Assembly: GCA_030151165.1 (NCBI GenBank)
Contig: JASLEM010000004.1
Span: forward strand, 1-5,334
Reading direction: 5' to 3'
Source: Burkholderiaceae bacterium
GTDB lineage: Bacteria; Pseudomonadota; Gammaproteobacteria; Burkholderiales; Burkholderiaceae
DNA: 5,334 nucleotides
In this document: positions 1-5,229 of the stretch, piece by piece
Layout: each line of letters begins with the position of its first letter
Position numbering within the stretch: the stretch's first letter is position 1
Position numbers and translations under genes: made by a program
The notes under the pieces: generated by a model
Seen by the model: the letters and a program-made list of their open reading frames with translations, nothing else
Told to the model about the DNA's origin: nothing
Database searches by the model: none

Positions 1-683
1 TCGATCGGGCTCAGGTCCTGGCTCTCGCGCCGGCGGATGCGCTGCTGCAGCGCGTTGAGCGGCGCGATGCCGCGCGCGAGCGCGAACCACACGAGCAGCA
101 CCGCGAGCGGCAGGATCACGAACTGCGGCAGGATCACGCCCTTGATGATTTCCGTGGCGAGGCGCGAGCGGCGGTCGAAGGTCTCGGCGACCTGCACGAC
201 GACGCCGCTGTTCGCGCCGGTCGCGGTGCCGACCCACAGCGTGGCGACGCGCACGGCGTCGTTGTGGATCGTGTCGTCGCGGAACTGCACCTCGTCGACG
301 GCCGCGCGGTCGAGGCCTTCGGGCGGCGCGGCGAGGTCGGCGTCGCCGCCCACGAGCTCGCCCTGCGCGCTGCGCACCTGGTACCAGACGCGGTCGACGT
401 CGTCGCTGCGAAGCAGGGCCGCCGTGGGTTCCGCCAGGCGCAGGTCGTGGCGGCCGGCGAGGCCGTGGTCGAAGGCGGGGTCGGCGCGCATCTCGCGCGC
501 GACGCCGTGCGCGAGCTGCCCGAGCTCGCGGTCGTACGGCCGGTTCGCGATGCCCTGCGCCACCAGCCACGTGAGCGCGACGCTCATCGGCCACAGCAGC
601 AGCAGCGGGGCGAGCATCCAGTCGAGGATCTCGCCGAAGAGGGAGCGTTGTTCGTGGCGGTCGGGCATGTGGCCGGCCAGCAT
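1..683 (-). CDS. TctE-like sensor histidine kinase, N-terminal part (cut by window edge)
   Basis: Only the first 227 codons are in the window. The protein begins with a short polar stretch, then a hydrophobic segment at about residues 23-43 (transmembrane helix 1). A presumed periplasmic domain of about 135 residues follows, then a second hydrophobic segment at about 183-203 and a linker starting RGIAPLNAL that looks like the entry to a HAMP-type region. This layout, with phrases such as NRPYDRELGQLA and VQVAETFDRR, fits the 2CSK_N sensor domain of TctE/QseC-type kinases. The His-phosphotransfer and ATPase domains would lie beyond position 1, so catalytic activity cannot be checked. The expected role is autophosphorylation and transfer to the response regulator encoded upstream at 1384-2055. 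ATGs at 683 and 668 are in frame, neither has a good ribosome site, and the longer one is given. The ligand is unknown; tricarboxylates are only a family-based guess. Confidence 0.85.
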   Translation of the reverse strand, partial: MLAGHMPDRHEQRSLFGEILDWMLAPLLLLWPMSVALTWLVAQGIANRPYDRELGQLAHGVAREMRADPAFDHGLAGRHDLRLAEPTAALLRSDDVDRVWYQVRSAQGELVGGDADLAAPPEGLDRAAVDEVQFRDDTIHNDAVRVATLWVGTATGANSGVVVQVAETFDRRSRLATEIIKGVILPQFVILPLAVLLVWFALARGIAPLNALQQRIRRRESQDLSPI

Positions 684-754
684 AAGCGGGCCGGGGCTTG
701 CTCGCCAGCGGCGCTTGCCCGCGGGGGTGTCGATCGCGCCGCGCCGCGCCGCCG

Positions 755-1240
755 TCAGCGCTGCTCGTGACGCTGGTCGACGCGCGCTTCCGTCGCGCGC
801 ACGACGTCCTGGCGCGAGACCTCGACGCGCGCCGACTCGCTCACCGCGAGCGCCTCCACGTGCAGGCAGGACGTCAGCACCTGCGCGGCCTGCTGCAGCA
901 GCGCGGTCTGGTAGCGGCGGGTCAGCGGGCTGGATTCCTCGACGCAGCGTTGCCAGGCGGCCAGCGCCATCTCGAAGCGCTGGATCGTGCGCAGGTGCGC
1001 GGCGAGTTCGGGCGTGGTCGACAACGCCTCGACCAGCTGGTGCACGGCGGTCTCCACCTGGCCGGCGACGAGCGCGCGCGAGTCGGCGTCGTCGGCCAGC
1101 GTCGGGTGCGTGAGCACGCCCATCAGCAGCGACGCGTGGTGGACGAGGGCCCGGCTACGCTCGGCGAGCAGGTTCCAGGCAGCGGCATTCATGTCCAGGG
1201 CTTTCAGGATGGCGTTGGACTGAGTGTCGTGGGATTCCAT
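755..1240 (-). CDS. Hypothetical helical protein between regulator and kinase genes
   Basis: I do not recognise this 161-residue protein. It is rich in Ala, Leu, Gln, Glu and Arg, has almost no Gly or Pro, and reads as a chain of amphipathic helices (for example AWNLLAERSRALVHHASLL at 21-39 and RYQTALLQQAAQVLTSCL at 109-126). There is no signal peptide and no membrane segment, so it is probably cytoplasmic. Two cysteines (99 and 125) form no obvious metal site. The general look resembles phasin-like or other helical-bundle proteins, but no diagnostic motif supports a name. The ATG at 1240 is preferred to an upstream in-frame GTG at 1282; a GGGAAG sequence lies just upstream, although very close to the ATG. 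It lies 143 bp after the response-regulator stop and 71 bp before the kinase start, all on the same strand, so it may be co-transcribed with the two-component system and could be an accessory to it (inference). Confidence 0.75.
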   Translation of the reverse strand: MESHDTQSNAILKALDMNAAAWNLLAERSRALVHHASLLMGVLTHPTLADDADSRALVAGQVETAVHQLVEALSTTPELAAHLRTIQRFEMALAAWQRCVEESSPLTRRYQTALLQQAAQVLTSCLHVEALAVSESARVEVSRQDVVRATEARVDQRHEQR

Positions 1241-1383
1241 GCTTCCCGGGCAGCAAGGGCAGTGCCCGCGTGGCGGGTGCACGATCTTCGCGAATAGTCG
1301 TTGCCGCGACCGGACAGAGTGCGTACTTTTTCACACAACTCCGCGCGCCGAACGCGCCGGGAACGCCGCTTGAAAGCGTGCTG

Positions 1384-2055
1384 TCAGCCGGCGATCTTCT
1401 CGAGGCAGTAACCGAGGCCGCGCACCGTGGCGATGCGGATCGGGCCCTGCTCGATCTTCTTGCGCAGCCGGTGGATGTACACCTCGATCGCGTTGTTGCT
1501 CACTTCCTCGCCCCACTCGCACAGGCGCGTCACGAGCTGGTCCTTGCTGACGAGGCGGCCGGCGCGCTGCAGCAGCACCTCGAGCAGGCTGATCTCGCGT
1601 GCCGAGAGCTCGATCATCTGGTCGTTGATGTAGGCGACGCGGCCCGTGGCGTCGAAGGTCAGCGGGCCGTGGCGGATCACGCTCGACGCCGTGCCGAGCC
1701 CGCGCCGCGTGAGCGCACGCACGCGGGCCTCGAGTTCCTGCAGCGAGAACGGCTTGGCCATGAAGTCGTCGGCGCCAAGGTCGAGGCCCTTCACGCGCTG
1801 GTCGACGCTGTCGGCCGCGGTGAGTATCAGCACCGGCAGCGCGGAGCCGCGCGCACGCAGCTTGCGCAGCACCTCGAGCCCGTGCAGCCGCGGCAGGCCG
1901 AGGTCGAGGATCAGCAGGTCGAACTCGTGCGAGGCGAGGGCGGCGTCGGCCTCGGTGCCGCTCGAGACCTGGTCGACGGCGTAGCCCGAGCCGCGCAGCG
2001 AACGCAGCAGGCCGTCCGCGAGGACCTGGTCGTCTTCGGCGATCAGAATGCGCAT
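1384..2055 (-). CDS. OmpR/PhoB-family response regulator (TctD/QseB-like)
   Basis: A complete 223-residue two-domain transcription factor of normal length. The receiver domain (about 1-115) shows the acidic pocket E7-D8-D9, the phospho-acceptor D51 in LILDLGLPRLHG, the switch threonine T79 in LILTA, and K101-P102. The C-terminal winged-helix DNA-binding domain (about 128-220) has the typical LSAREISLLEVLL start, the recognition-helix region SNNAIEVYIHRLRKKI, and the closing hairpin IATVRGLGYCLE. Phosphorylation by the partner kinase, most likely the one starting at 683, should promote dimerisation and promoter binding. The start at 2055 is chosen because MRILIAEDD is the canonical beginning and a CAGGAGA ribosome site lies 8 nt upstream; the reading frame runs 28 codons further, through a tandem repeat, without being likely protein. 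It is divergent from recA. The target genes cannot be told from the window. Confidence 0.95.
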   Translation of the reverse strand: MRILIAEDDQVLADGLLRSLRGSGYAVDQVSSGTEADAALASHEFDLLILDLGLPRLHGLEVLRKLRARGSALPVLILTAADSVDQRVKGLDLGADDFMAKPFSLQELEARVRALTRRGLGTASSVIRHGPLTFDATGRVAYINDQMIELSAREISLLEVLLQRAGRLVSKDQLVTRLCEWGEEVSNNAIEVYIHRLRKKIEQGPIRIATVRGLGYCLEKIAG

Positions 2056-2062
2056 TCGGTGG

Positions 2063-2069
2063 TCTCCTG
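2063..2069 (-). promoter_or_regulatory. Ribosome binding site of the response regulator
   Basis: On the minus strand the sequence CAGGAGA lies with its GGAG core 8 nt before the ATG at 2055. It is the only good Shine-Dalgarno match near the possible starts, and it argues against the 28-codon longer reading frame beginning at 2139. Confidence 0.8.
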
Positions 2070-2099
2070 TTGTCTCGTCGCGGGTGTCGTGTCGTGGAT

Positions 2100-2148
2100 T
2101 TTGTGTCGCGCGTTTGTGTCGCGCATTTGTGTCGCGCATTTGTGTCGA
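2100..2148. repeat. 13-bp tandem repeat in the response-regulator leader
   Basis: The unit TTTGTGTCGCGCA (plus strand) is present 3.7 times: 2100-2112, 2113-2125, 2126-2138, and a partial copy from 2139. The copies are nearly identical; the first ends in G instead of A and the last diverges after TTTGTGTCG. Degenerate GTGTCG motifs continue towards 2081. The array is 45-93 bp upstream of the regulator start, so it is probably in its 5' leader or promoter region. The 13-bp period is not a multiple of three, and any open frame through it on the minus strand is incidental. Copy-number change could alter leader length or spacing (inference). Confidence 0.9.
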
Positions 2149-2234
2149 TTAACGGCGTCCTTGCCGCGCCGTGCACCGTCAGCGCCCGAAATCCCGCATT
2201 CCGCGCGCCGCACCCACGGTCGTGAGGATGCACC

Positions 2235-2264
2235 ATTCTATGGAGCCGGCTTTCGCTGGCTCAC
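2235..2264 (-). promoter_or_regulatory. Possible promoter for the response-regulator operon
   Basis: On the minus strand TAGAAT (2235-2240) matches the sigma-70 -10 consensus at five of six bases. An 18-bp spacer leads to GTGAGC (2259-2264), a poor -35 with three matches. Transcription would start near 2228 and give a leader of about 170 nt containing the 13-bp repeats. The -35 lies inside the dyad at 2258-2274, which would suit repressor or activator control. This is tentative, since short AT-rich hexamers also arise by chance. Confidence 0.3.
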
Positions 2265-2274
2265 GCGTTGAGCC
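2258..2274. repeat. Perfect inverted repeat GGCTCA-N5-TGAGCC
   Basis: GGCTCA (2258-2263) and TGAGCC (2269-2274) are exact reverse complements separated by CGCGT. An additional GAGCC at 2243-2247 can also pair with GGCTC at 2258-2262, so two alternative stems compete for the same middle arm. The dyad overlaps the possible -35 of the divergent regulator promoter and is about 85 bp upstream of the recA LexA box. It could be an operator or a structured element. It is not a convincing terminator because only three T residues follow. Confidence 0.55.
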
Positions 2275-2331
2275 TTTGCCGATCGACACTGGCTTTCATC
2301 GACACGGATCCGGTCTCGCGCTTGCTGCAAA

Positions 2332-2344
2332 TTCGAGACTCGAA
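2332..2344. repeat. Perfect inverted repeat TTCGAG-A-CTCGAA next to the LexA box
   Basis: TTCGAG (2332-2337) and CTCGAA (2339-2344) are perfect arms around a single central A. The dyad ends 3 bp before the LexA box of recA and lies where an activator or second repressor dimer could contact the promoter. It does not match the CTG-N10-CAG LexA pattern, so if it binds a protein, that is probably a different one. A chance palindrome is possible. Confidence 0.5.
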
Positions 2345-2347
2345 AGA

Positions 2348-2363
2348 CTGTACAAACATCCAG
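2348..2363 (+). promoter_or_regulatory. LexA operator (SOS box) of recA
   Basis: CTGTACAAACATCCAG fits the CTG-N10-CAG pattern bound by LexA in gamma- and betaproteobacteria, with an AT-leaning centre. The left half-site CTGTACA is good; the right half (CATCCAG) departs from the TACAG ideal, suggesting moderate LexA affinity. The site lies 50 bp before the recA start and covers the -35 region, so LexA bound here would block RNA polymerase. DNA damage, through RecA-stimulated LexA self-cleavage, would relieve it. The location upstream of recA makes the call strong. Confidence 0.85.
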
Positions 2364-2376
2364 CTTCCGGCATAAT
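2348..2376 (+). promoter_or_regulatory. recA promoter (-35 inside LexA box, -10 CATAAT)
   Basis: CATAAT at 2371-2376 differs from TATAAT at one base and sits 8 bp after the LexA box. The hexamer 17 bp upstream (CTGTAC, 2348-2353) is a weak -35 and coincides with the left LexA half-site, so operator and -35 appear to share bases. Transcription should start near 2383, leaving a leader of about 30 nt before the recA ATG. Confidence 0.7.
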
Positions 2377-2402
2377 CCGGCAAGCGACAACTGAAATCAT
2401 CC

Positions 2403-2406
2403 GGAG
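2403..2406 (+). promoter_or_regulatory. Ribosome binding site of recA
   Basis: GGAG lies 7 nt before the ATG at 2414. It fixes this start rather than the longer in-frame reading that begins at 2171 and would run through the promoter and LexA box. Confidence 0.85.
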
Positions 2407-2413
2407 AAGCCGC

Positions 2414-3532
2414 ATGGACGCACCCACGAAGAACGCCCCCGCCGACAAGGCCAAGACCGCCAACCAGGCGATCAACGCCGCACCGGTCGCCGCCACGTCC
2501 GCCCTGAACGCCGAAAAGGCCAAGGCGCTGCAGGCCGCGCTCGCGCAGATCGAGAAGCAGTTCGGCAAGGGCTCGATCATGCGCCTCGGCGCGGGCGAGG
2601 CCATCGAGGACATCCAGGTCGTCTCCACCGGCTCGCTGGGCCTCGACATCGCCCTTGGCGTCGGCGGCCTGCCGCGCGGCCGCGTGGTCGAGATCTACGG
2701 CCCGGAATCGTCCGGCAAGACCACGCTCACGCTGCAGGTCGCGGCGGAGATGCAGAAGGTCGGCGGCGTCTGCGCGTTCATCGACGCGGAGCACGCGCTC
2801 GACATCAACTACGCGCAGAAGCTCGGCGTGAACCTGCAGGAGCTGCTGATCTCGCAGCCGGACACCGGCGAGCAGGCGCTCGAGATCGTTGACGCGCTCG
2901 TGCGCTCCGGCTCGGTCGACCTGATCGTGATCGACTCGGTCGCGGCGCTGACGCCCAAGGCCGAACTCGAAGGCGAAATGGGTGACTCGCTCCCCGGCCT
3001 GCAGGCCCGCCTGATGAGCCAGGCGCTGCGCAAGCTGACCGGCACCATCAAGAAGAGCAACACGATGGTGATCTTCATCAACCAGATCCGCATGAAGATC
3101 GGCGTGATGTTCGGCAGCCCGGAAACGACCACCGGCGGCAACGCCCTGAAGTTCTACGCCTCGGTTCGGCTCGACATCCGTCGCATCGGCTCGATCAAGC
3201 GCGGCGAGGAAGTCGTCGGCAACGAGACCAAGGTCAAGGTCGTCAAGAACAAGGTCGCCCCGCCGTTCAAGGAAGCCGAGTTCGACATCCTCTACGGCCA
3301 GGGCATCAGCCGCGAGGGCGAGATCATCGACCTGGGCGTGATCGCCAAGGTCGTCGAGAAGTCCGGCGCCTGGTACGCCTACAACGGCGAGAAGATCGGC
3401 CAGGGCAAGGACAACTGCCGCGAATTCCTGAAGGAAAACCCGGCGCTGGCGATCGAGATCGAGAACAAGGTGCGCGAATCGCTGGGCGTGCCGTTGGTGC
3501 CGGTGGTCGACGCCGCGCCGACCAAGGGCTGA
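2414..3532 (+). CDS. recA: RecA recombinase
   Basis: A complete 372-residue RecA. It polymerises on single-stranded DNA with ATP, drives homologous pairing and strand exchange, and stimulates LexA self-cleavage in the SOS response. Walker A is GPESSGKT at 96-103, the catalytic glutamate is E126 in FIDAEHALD, and Walker B is [10 protein letters not shown] at 170-179. DNA-binding loop L1 lies around EMGDSLPG (188-195) and loop L2 in [15 protein letters not shown] (233-247). The C-terminal domain continues to about 360. Relative to E. coli RecA all motifs are shifted by 30 residues because of an Ala/Lys/Asn-rich N-terminal extension (1-33). The next in-frame ATG (residue 56) would delete the polymerisation helix, so the extension is probably real. 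The C terminus ends [10 protein letters not shown] and lacks the strongly acidic tail of E. coli RecA, which there restrains activity. It is under LexA control and followed by a terminator, then recX. Confidence 0.99.
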   Translation: MDAPTKNAPADKAKTANQAINAAPVAATSALNAEKAKALQAALAQIEKQFGKGSIMRLGAGEAIEDIQVVSTGSLGLDIALGVGGLPRGRVVEIYGPESSGKTTLTLQVAAEMQKVGGVCAFIDAEHALDINYAQKLGVNLQELLISQPDTGEQALEIVDALVRSGSVDLIVIDSVAALTPKAELEGEMGDSLPGLQARLMSQALRKLTGTIKKSNTMVIFINQIRMKIGVMFGSPETTTGGNALKFYASVRLDIRRIGSIKRGEEVVGNETKVKVVKNKVAPPFKEAEFDILYGQGISREGEIIDLGVIAKVVEKSGAWYAYNGEKIGQGKDNCREFLKENPALAIEIENKVRESLGVPLVPVVDAAPTKG

Positions 3533-3642
3533 TCTCGTCACGGGTTGGCGACATGGGCGGTGACGCGTCGCGTTGCCGTCGTGGCGCCTTCTTTCCGCGA
3601 CGATCGCTCACCAGCTTTCTTTCTTCGTCTTCGCAGACCATT

Positions 3643-3675
3643 GCCTCGCACGCTTCGCCGCGTCGAGGCTTTTTT
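3643..3675 (+). terminator. Intrinsic terminator between recA and recX
   Basis: GCCTCG (3643-3648) pairs with CGAGGC (3664-3669), and inside it ACGC (3650-3653) pairs with GCGT (3660-3663), leaving one bulged C and a TTCGCC loop. Six T residues follow directly (3670-3675). This is a textbook Rho-independent terminator 110 nt after the recA stop and 32 nt before the recX ATG. It should make recX expression depend on readthrough, as described for the E. coli recA-recX pair. No promoter was seen between it and recX. The rest of 3533-3707 holds only a pyrimidine-rich stretch around 3614-3632. Confidence 0.9.
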
Positions 3676-3707
3676 GCTGTGGGCTGAACCGCCGTCGATG
3701 AATCTCC

Positions 3708-4922
3708 ATGGCCTTGAACGACAAGCGACGCGCTGACCGGGCACGCGACGACGAGCCGCAGGCCGACAGGCCGCATGCCGACAAGCCGCACGCCGACAAG
3801 CCGAGGGCCGCGCGAAAGGCGCGTCCGAAGACCAGCCTGAAGATGCAGGCGATCGGCTTCCTGTCCCGGCGCGAGCACAGTCGCCAGGAGTTGCGCACGA
3901 AACTTCTCGCGGCGCTTCGCAAGCGCGAACGTGAGGAAGCCCAGCTGGCCGCGGCCAGCGAGGCGGCGGCGAAGGAGATCGCCGACGCGCTCGCGGCTCA
4001 GCCGTCGAACGGGATCGACGATGCGTTCGCGCCGCCGATGCCGCGTGTCGAGGCGAAGGATTTGCGGGTGCGGGGATCCGCGGCAGCGGGGCGTGGCGTT
4101 TCGGCGCGCCACGCGGACGGCGGAACTGAAGACGGCGGGGGGGGCGGTCGCCGCAGTGGTGGCGATGGCGCGCCCGCGCGTCACGCGCGCGAGCGCGGCG
4201 TCGATGCATCCTGGACCGATGCCGCGCGGAGGCGCCCTGCCGCGACGGGCCAGCGTGTCGGAGACACCTCGCCGTCCATCCTAGACAGCCTGCGCCTCGC
4301 GAATGGCGACGTGTTGCCGGCGCATCTGCGGGCGAATCCGGTGCTGGCCGCGAAGTCCGGCCGTCCTGCCGTGGACGAACATCGGCCGCCGGTTCGCGCG
4401 GCCTCGTTCGGCGAAGTCGAAGTCGACATCGACATCGACATCGACATTGACATTGACATTGACATTGACATCGGCGACGACGACATCGACGCCGTGGCAG
4501 GGCTTGCCGCTGGAATACCCGCAGCCGCATCCGACCTCGCCGCGGCCGATGAGGACGCCGCCGCGAGCCTCGAACGCGACGACCCCGAAGCCGCGGTCGA
4601 CCAGCTGCTGGACTGGCTCACCACTCACGGCTACCTGAGCGACGCGCGCTTCGTCGAGAGCCGCGTCAACGCCCGCGCGCGCAAGCAGGGGGCGACGCGC
4701 ATCCGGCACGAGCTGTCGCGCCACGGCCTCGCGCTGGCGCCGGAGCAGGTCGCGACGCTGCGCGAGACGGAGTTCGCGCGGGCCCAGGCGATCTGGCAGC
4801 GCAAGTTCGGGGAAGTCGGGGTCGATGCCCGCGCGCGCGCGAAGCAGGCGCGTTTCCTGGCCGCGCGCGGCTTCGCGGCGGACGTCGTGCGGCGCCTCGT
4901 CGGCGGCGAGGACGAGTTCTAG
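3708..4922 (+). CDS. recX: RecX regulatory protein with large internal insert
   Basis: RecX binds RecA filaments and normally limits RecA activity. At 404 residues this protein is more than twice the usual 150-170. RecX signatures occur in two blocks. The first, residues 43-70, contains [20 protein letters not shown], helices 1-2 of the first three-helix repeat. The second, residues 292-404, contains [20 protein letters not shown], then [22 protein letters not shown] and [18 protein letters not shown], covering the remaining helices of repeats 1-3. Between them (about 73-290) lies a low-complexity insert: an Ala/Glu-rich probable helix (74-97), a Gly/Arg/Asp-rich part, and an (Asp-Ile)8 tract at 240-255. 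An N-terminal extension (1-41) carries three ADxP repeats. The insert uses more weak codons (CTA, ATA, GGA) than recA. The ATG at 3708 has no clear ribosome site, so the start is uncertain, but the next ATG (residue 46) falls inside the first helix. The frame is open throughout with no visible frameshift. Confidence 0.92.
   Translation: MALNDKRRADRARDDEPQADRPHADKPHADKPRAARKARPKTSLKMQAIGFLSRREHSRQELRTKLLAALRKREREEAQLAAASEAAAKEIADALAAQPSNGIDDAFAPPMPRVEAKDLRVRGSAAAGRGVSARHADGGTEDGGGGGRRSGGDGAPARHARERGVDASWTDAARRRPAATGQRVGDTSPSILDSLRLANGDVLPAHLRANPVLAAKSGRPAVDEHRPPVRAASFGEVEVDIDIDIDIDIDIDIDIGDDDIDAVAGLAAGIPAAASDLAAADEDAAASLERDDPEAAVDQLLDWLTTHGYLSDARFVESRVNARARKQGATRIRHELSRHGLALAPEQVATLRETEFARAQAIWQRKFGEVGVDARARAKQARFLAARGFAADVVRRLVGGEDEF
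3762..3806 (+). repeat. 15-bp tandem repeat in the 5' end of recX
   Basis: Three consecutive 15-bp units (3762-3776, 3777-3791, 3792-3806) begin GCCGACAGG or GCCGACAAG and encode [15 protein letters not shown] at residues 19-33. Length change here would be in frame and would alter only the charged N-terminal extension, before the first conserved RecX helix. Confidence 0.85.
4137..4144 (+). repeat. G8 homopolymer inside recX
   Basis: Eight consecutive G residues fall in codons for the glycine run near residues 144-147 of the RecX insert. Poly-G tracts of this length are prone to slippage. Loss or gain of one or two bases would shift the frame before RecX repeats 2 and 3; one of the alternative frames meets TAG at 4282-4284. 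Sequencing error in such a tract is also possible, although the frame as given stays open to the true RecX C terminus. Confidence 0.8.
4413..4472 (+). repeat. Hexanucleotide microsatellite in recX encoding (EV)2(DI)8
   Basis: Ten 6-bp units in a row: GAAGTC twice (4413-4424), GACATC three times (4425-4442), GACATT four times (4443-4466), and GACATC once (4467-4472). They encode EVEV then eight Asp-Ile pairs at residues 236-255, followed by GDDDID. The block of identical GACATT units, with a synonymous C-to-T change, suggests recent slipped-strand expansion. Any change in unit number keeps the frame and adds or removes two residues. Confidence 0.95.
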
Positions 4923-5229
4923 GCGCCTCGCACGCCCCGTTTCCCGCGCGCAACGCTTCGGGATCCTTACATCCCCGCTCGCCACTCGGGGACGGTGGGC
5001 ACCCCGGCTTGGTGCGGTGCACCATGATAAAGTCACCGGTTACATCGGGTTTCCGAGCATCCGCGACTCGCGGAGTTCACCCGGTCGTTGGAAAAAATCG
5101 CAAAATCTCCCGCTTGCGTGCCCCCGCCCGCTGCCGCCCGTCGACTTGCCGCGCGTCTCTTTGACCGCAGTCGCATTCGACAGCTCCCCGGGTACTCCCT
5201 TTAGTCGACCACTTCAAGAAGACGCTTCC
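4923..5229. other. Gene-free leader between recX and sucC
   Basis: I see no gene in these 307 bp. They hold small structures: a hairpin CCCCG-N9-CGGGG (4973-4991), the perfect palindrome GGTGCACC (5016-5023) inside a cluster of GGTG/CACC words, and a hairpin TCCGCG-ACT-CGCGGA (5060-5074). An A-rich patch lies at 5092-5105. None of the hairpins has a T run, so no intrinsic terminator for recX was found. No convincing -35/-10 pair for sucC was found: GATAAA (5026-5031) and TTGACC (5161-5166) are isolated partial matches. The sucC promoter presumably lies here, but I cannot place it. Confidence 0.6.

Noticed and set aside
37..1113. Plus-strand Arg/Ser/Ala-rich reading frame (358 codons)
   Set aside because: It spans two well-supported minus-strand genes, has shadow composition and no recognisable domain.
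2056..2139. 28-codon N-terminal extension of the response regulator
   Set aside because: It reads through the 13-bp tandem repeats, while MRILIAEDD with a strong ribosome site is the canonical start.
2171..2413. Longer recA start 81 codons upstream
   Set aside because: It would translate through the LexA box and -10 element. The ATG at 2414 has a good ribosome site.
2261..3541. Long minus-strand reading frame opposite recA (426 codons)
   Set aside because: It mirrors the codon bias of recA on the other strand; high GC removes stops in antisense frames. The translation is a low-complexity Leu/Asp/Arg/Val mix with no family resemblance.
4413..4490. CRISPR-like or mobile-element repeat at the GACATC/GACATT array
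   Set aside because: Units are 6 bp, directly adjacent without spacers and in frame with recX, so this is a coding microsatellite.
3538..4530. Minus-strand reading frame (330 codons) opposite recX, with a Cys/Arg/Gln dipeptide run
   Set aside because: Arg-rich antisense shadow of recX. Its dipeptide run is the hexanucleotide repeat read in another frame.
5026..5031. GATAAA as the -10 element of sucC
   Set aside because: There is no acceptable -35 at 15-19 bp spacing, and it would imply a leader of about 200 nt without other support.
5060..5074. Terminator for recX at the TCCGCG hairpin
   Set aside because: No T run follows on the plus strand; the downstream stretch is A-rich.
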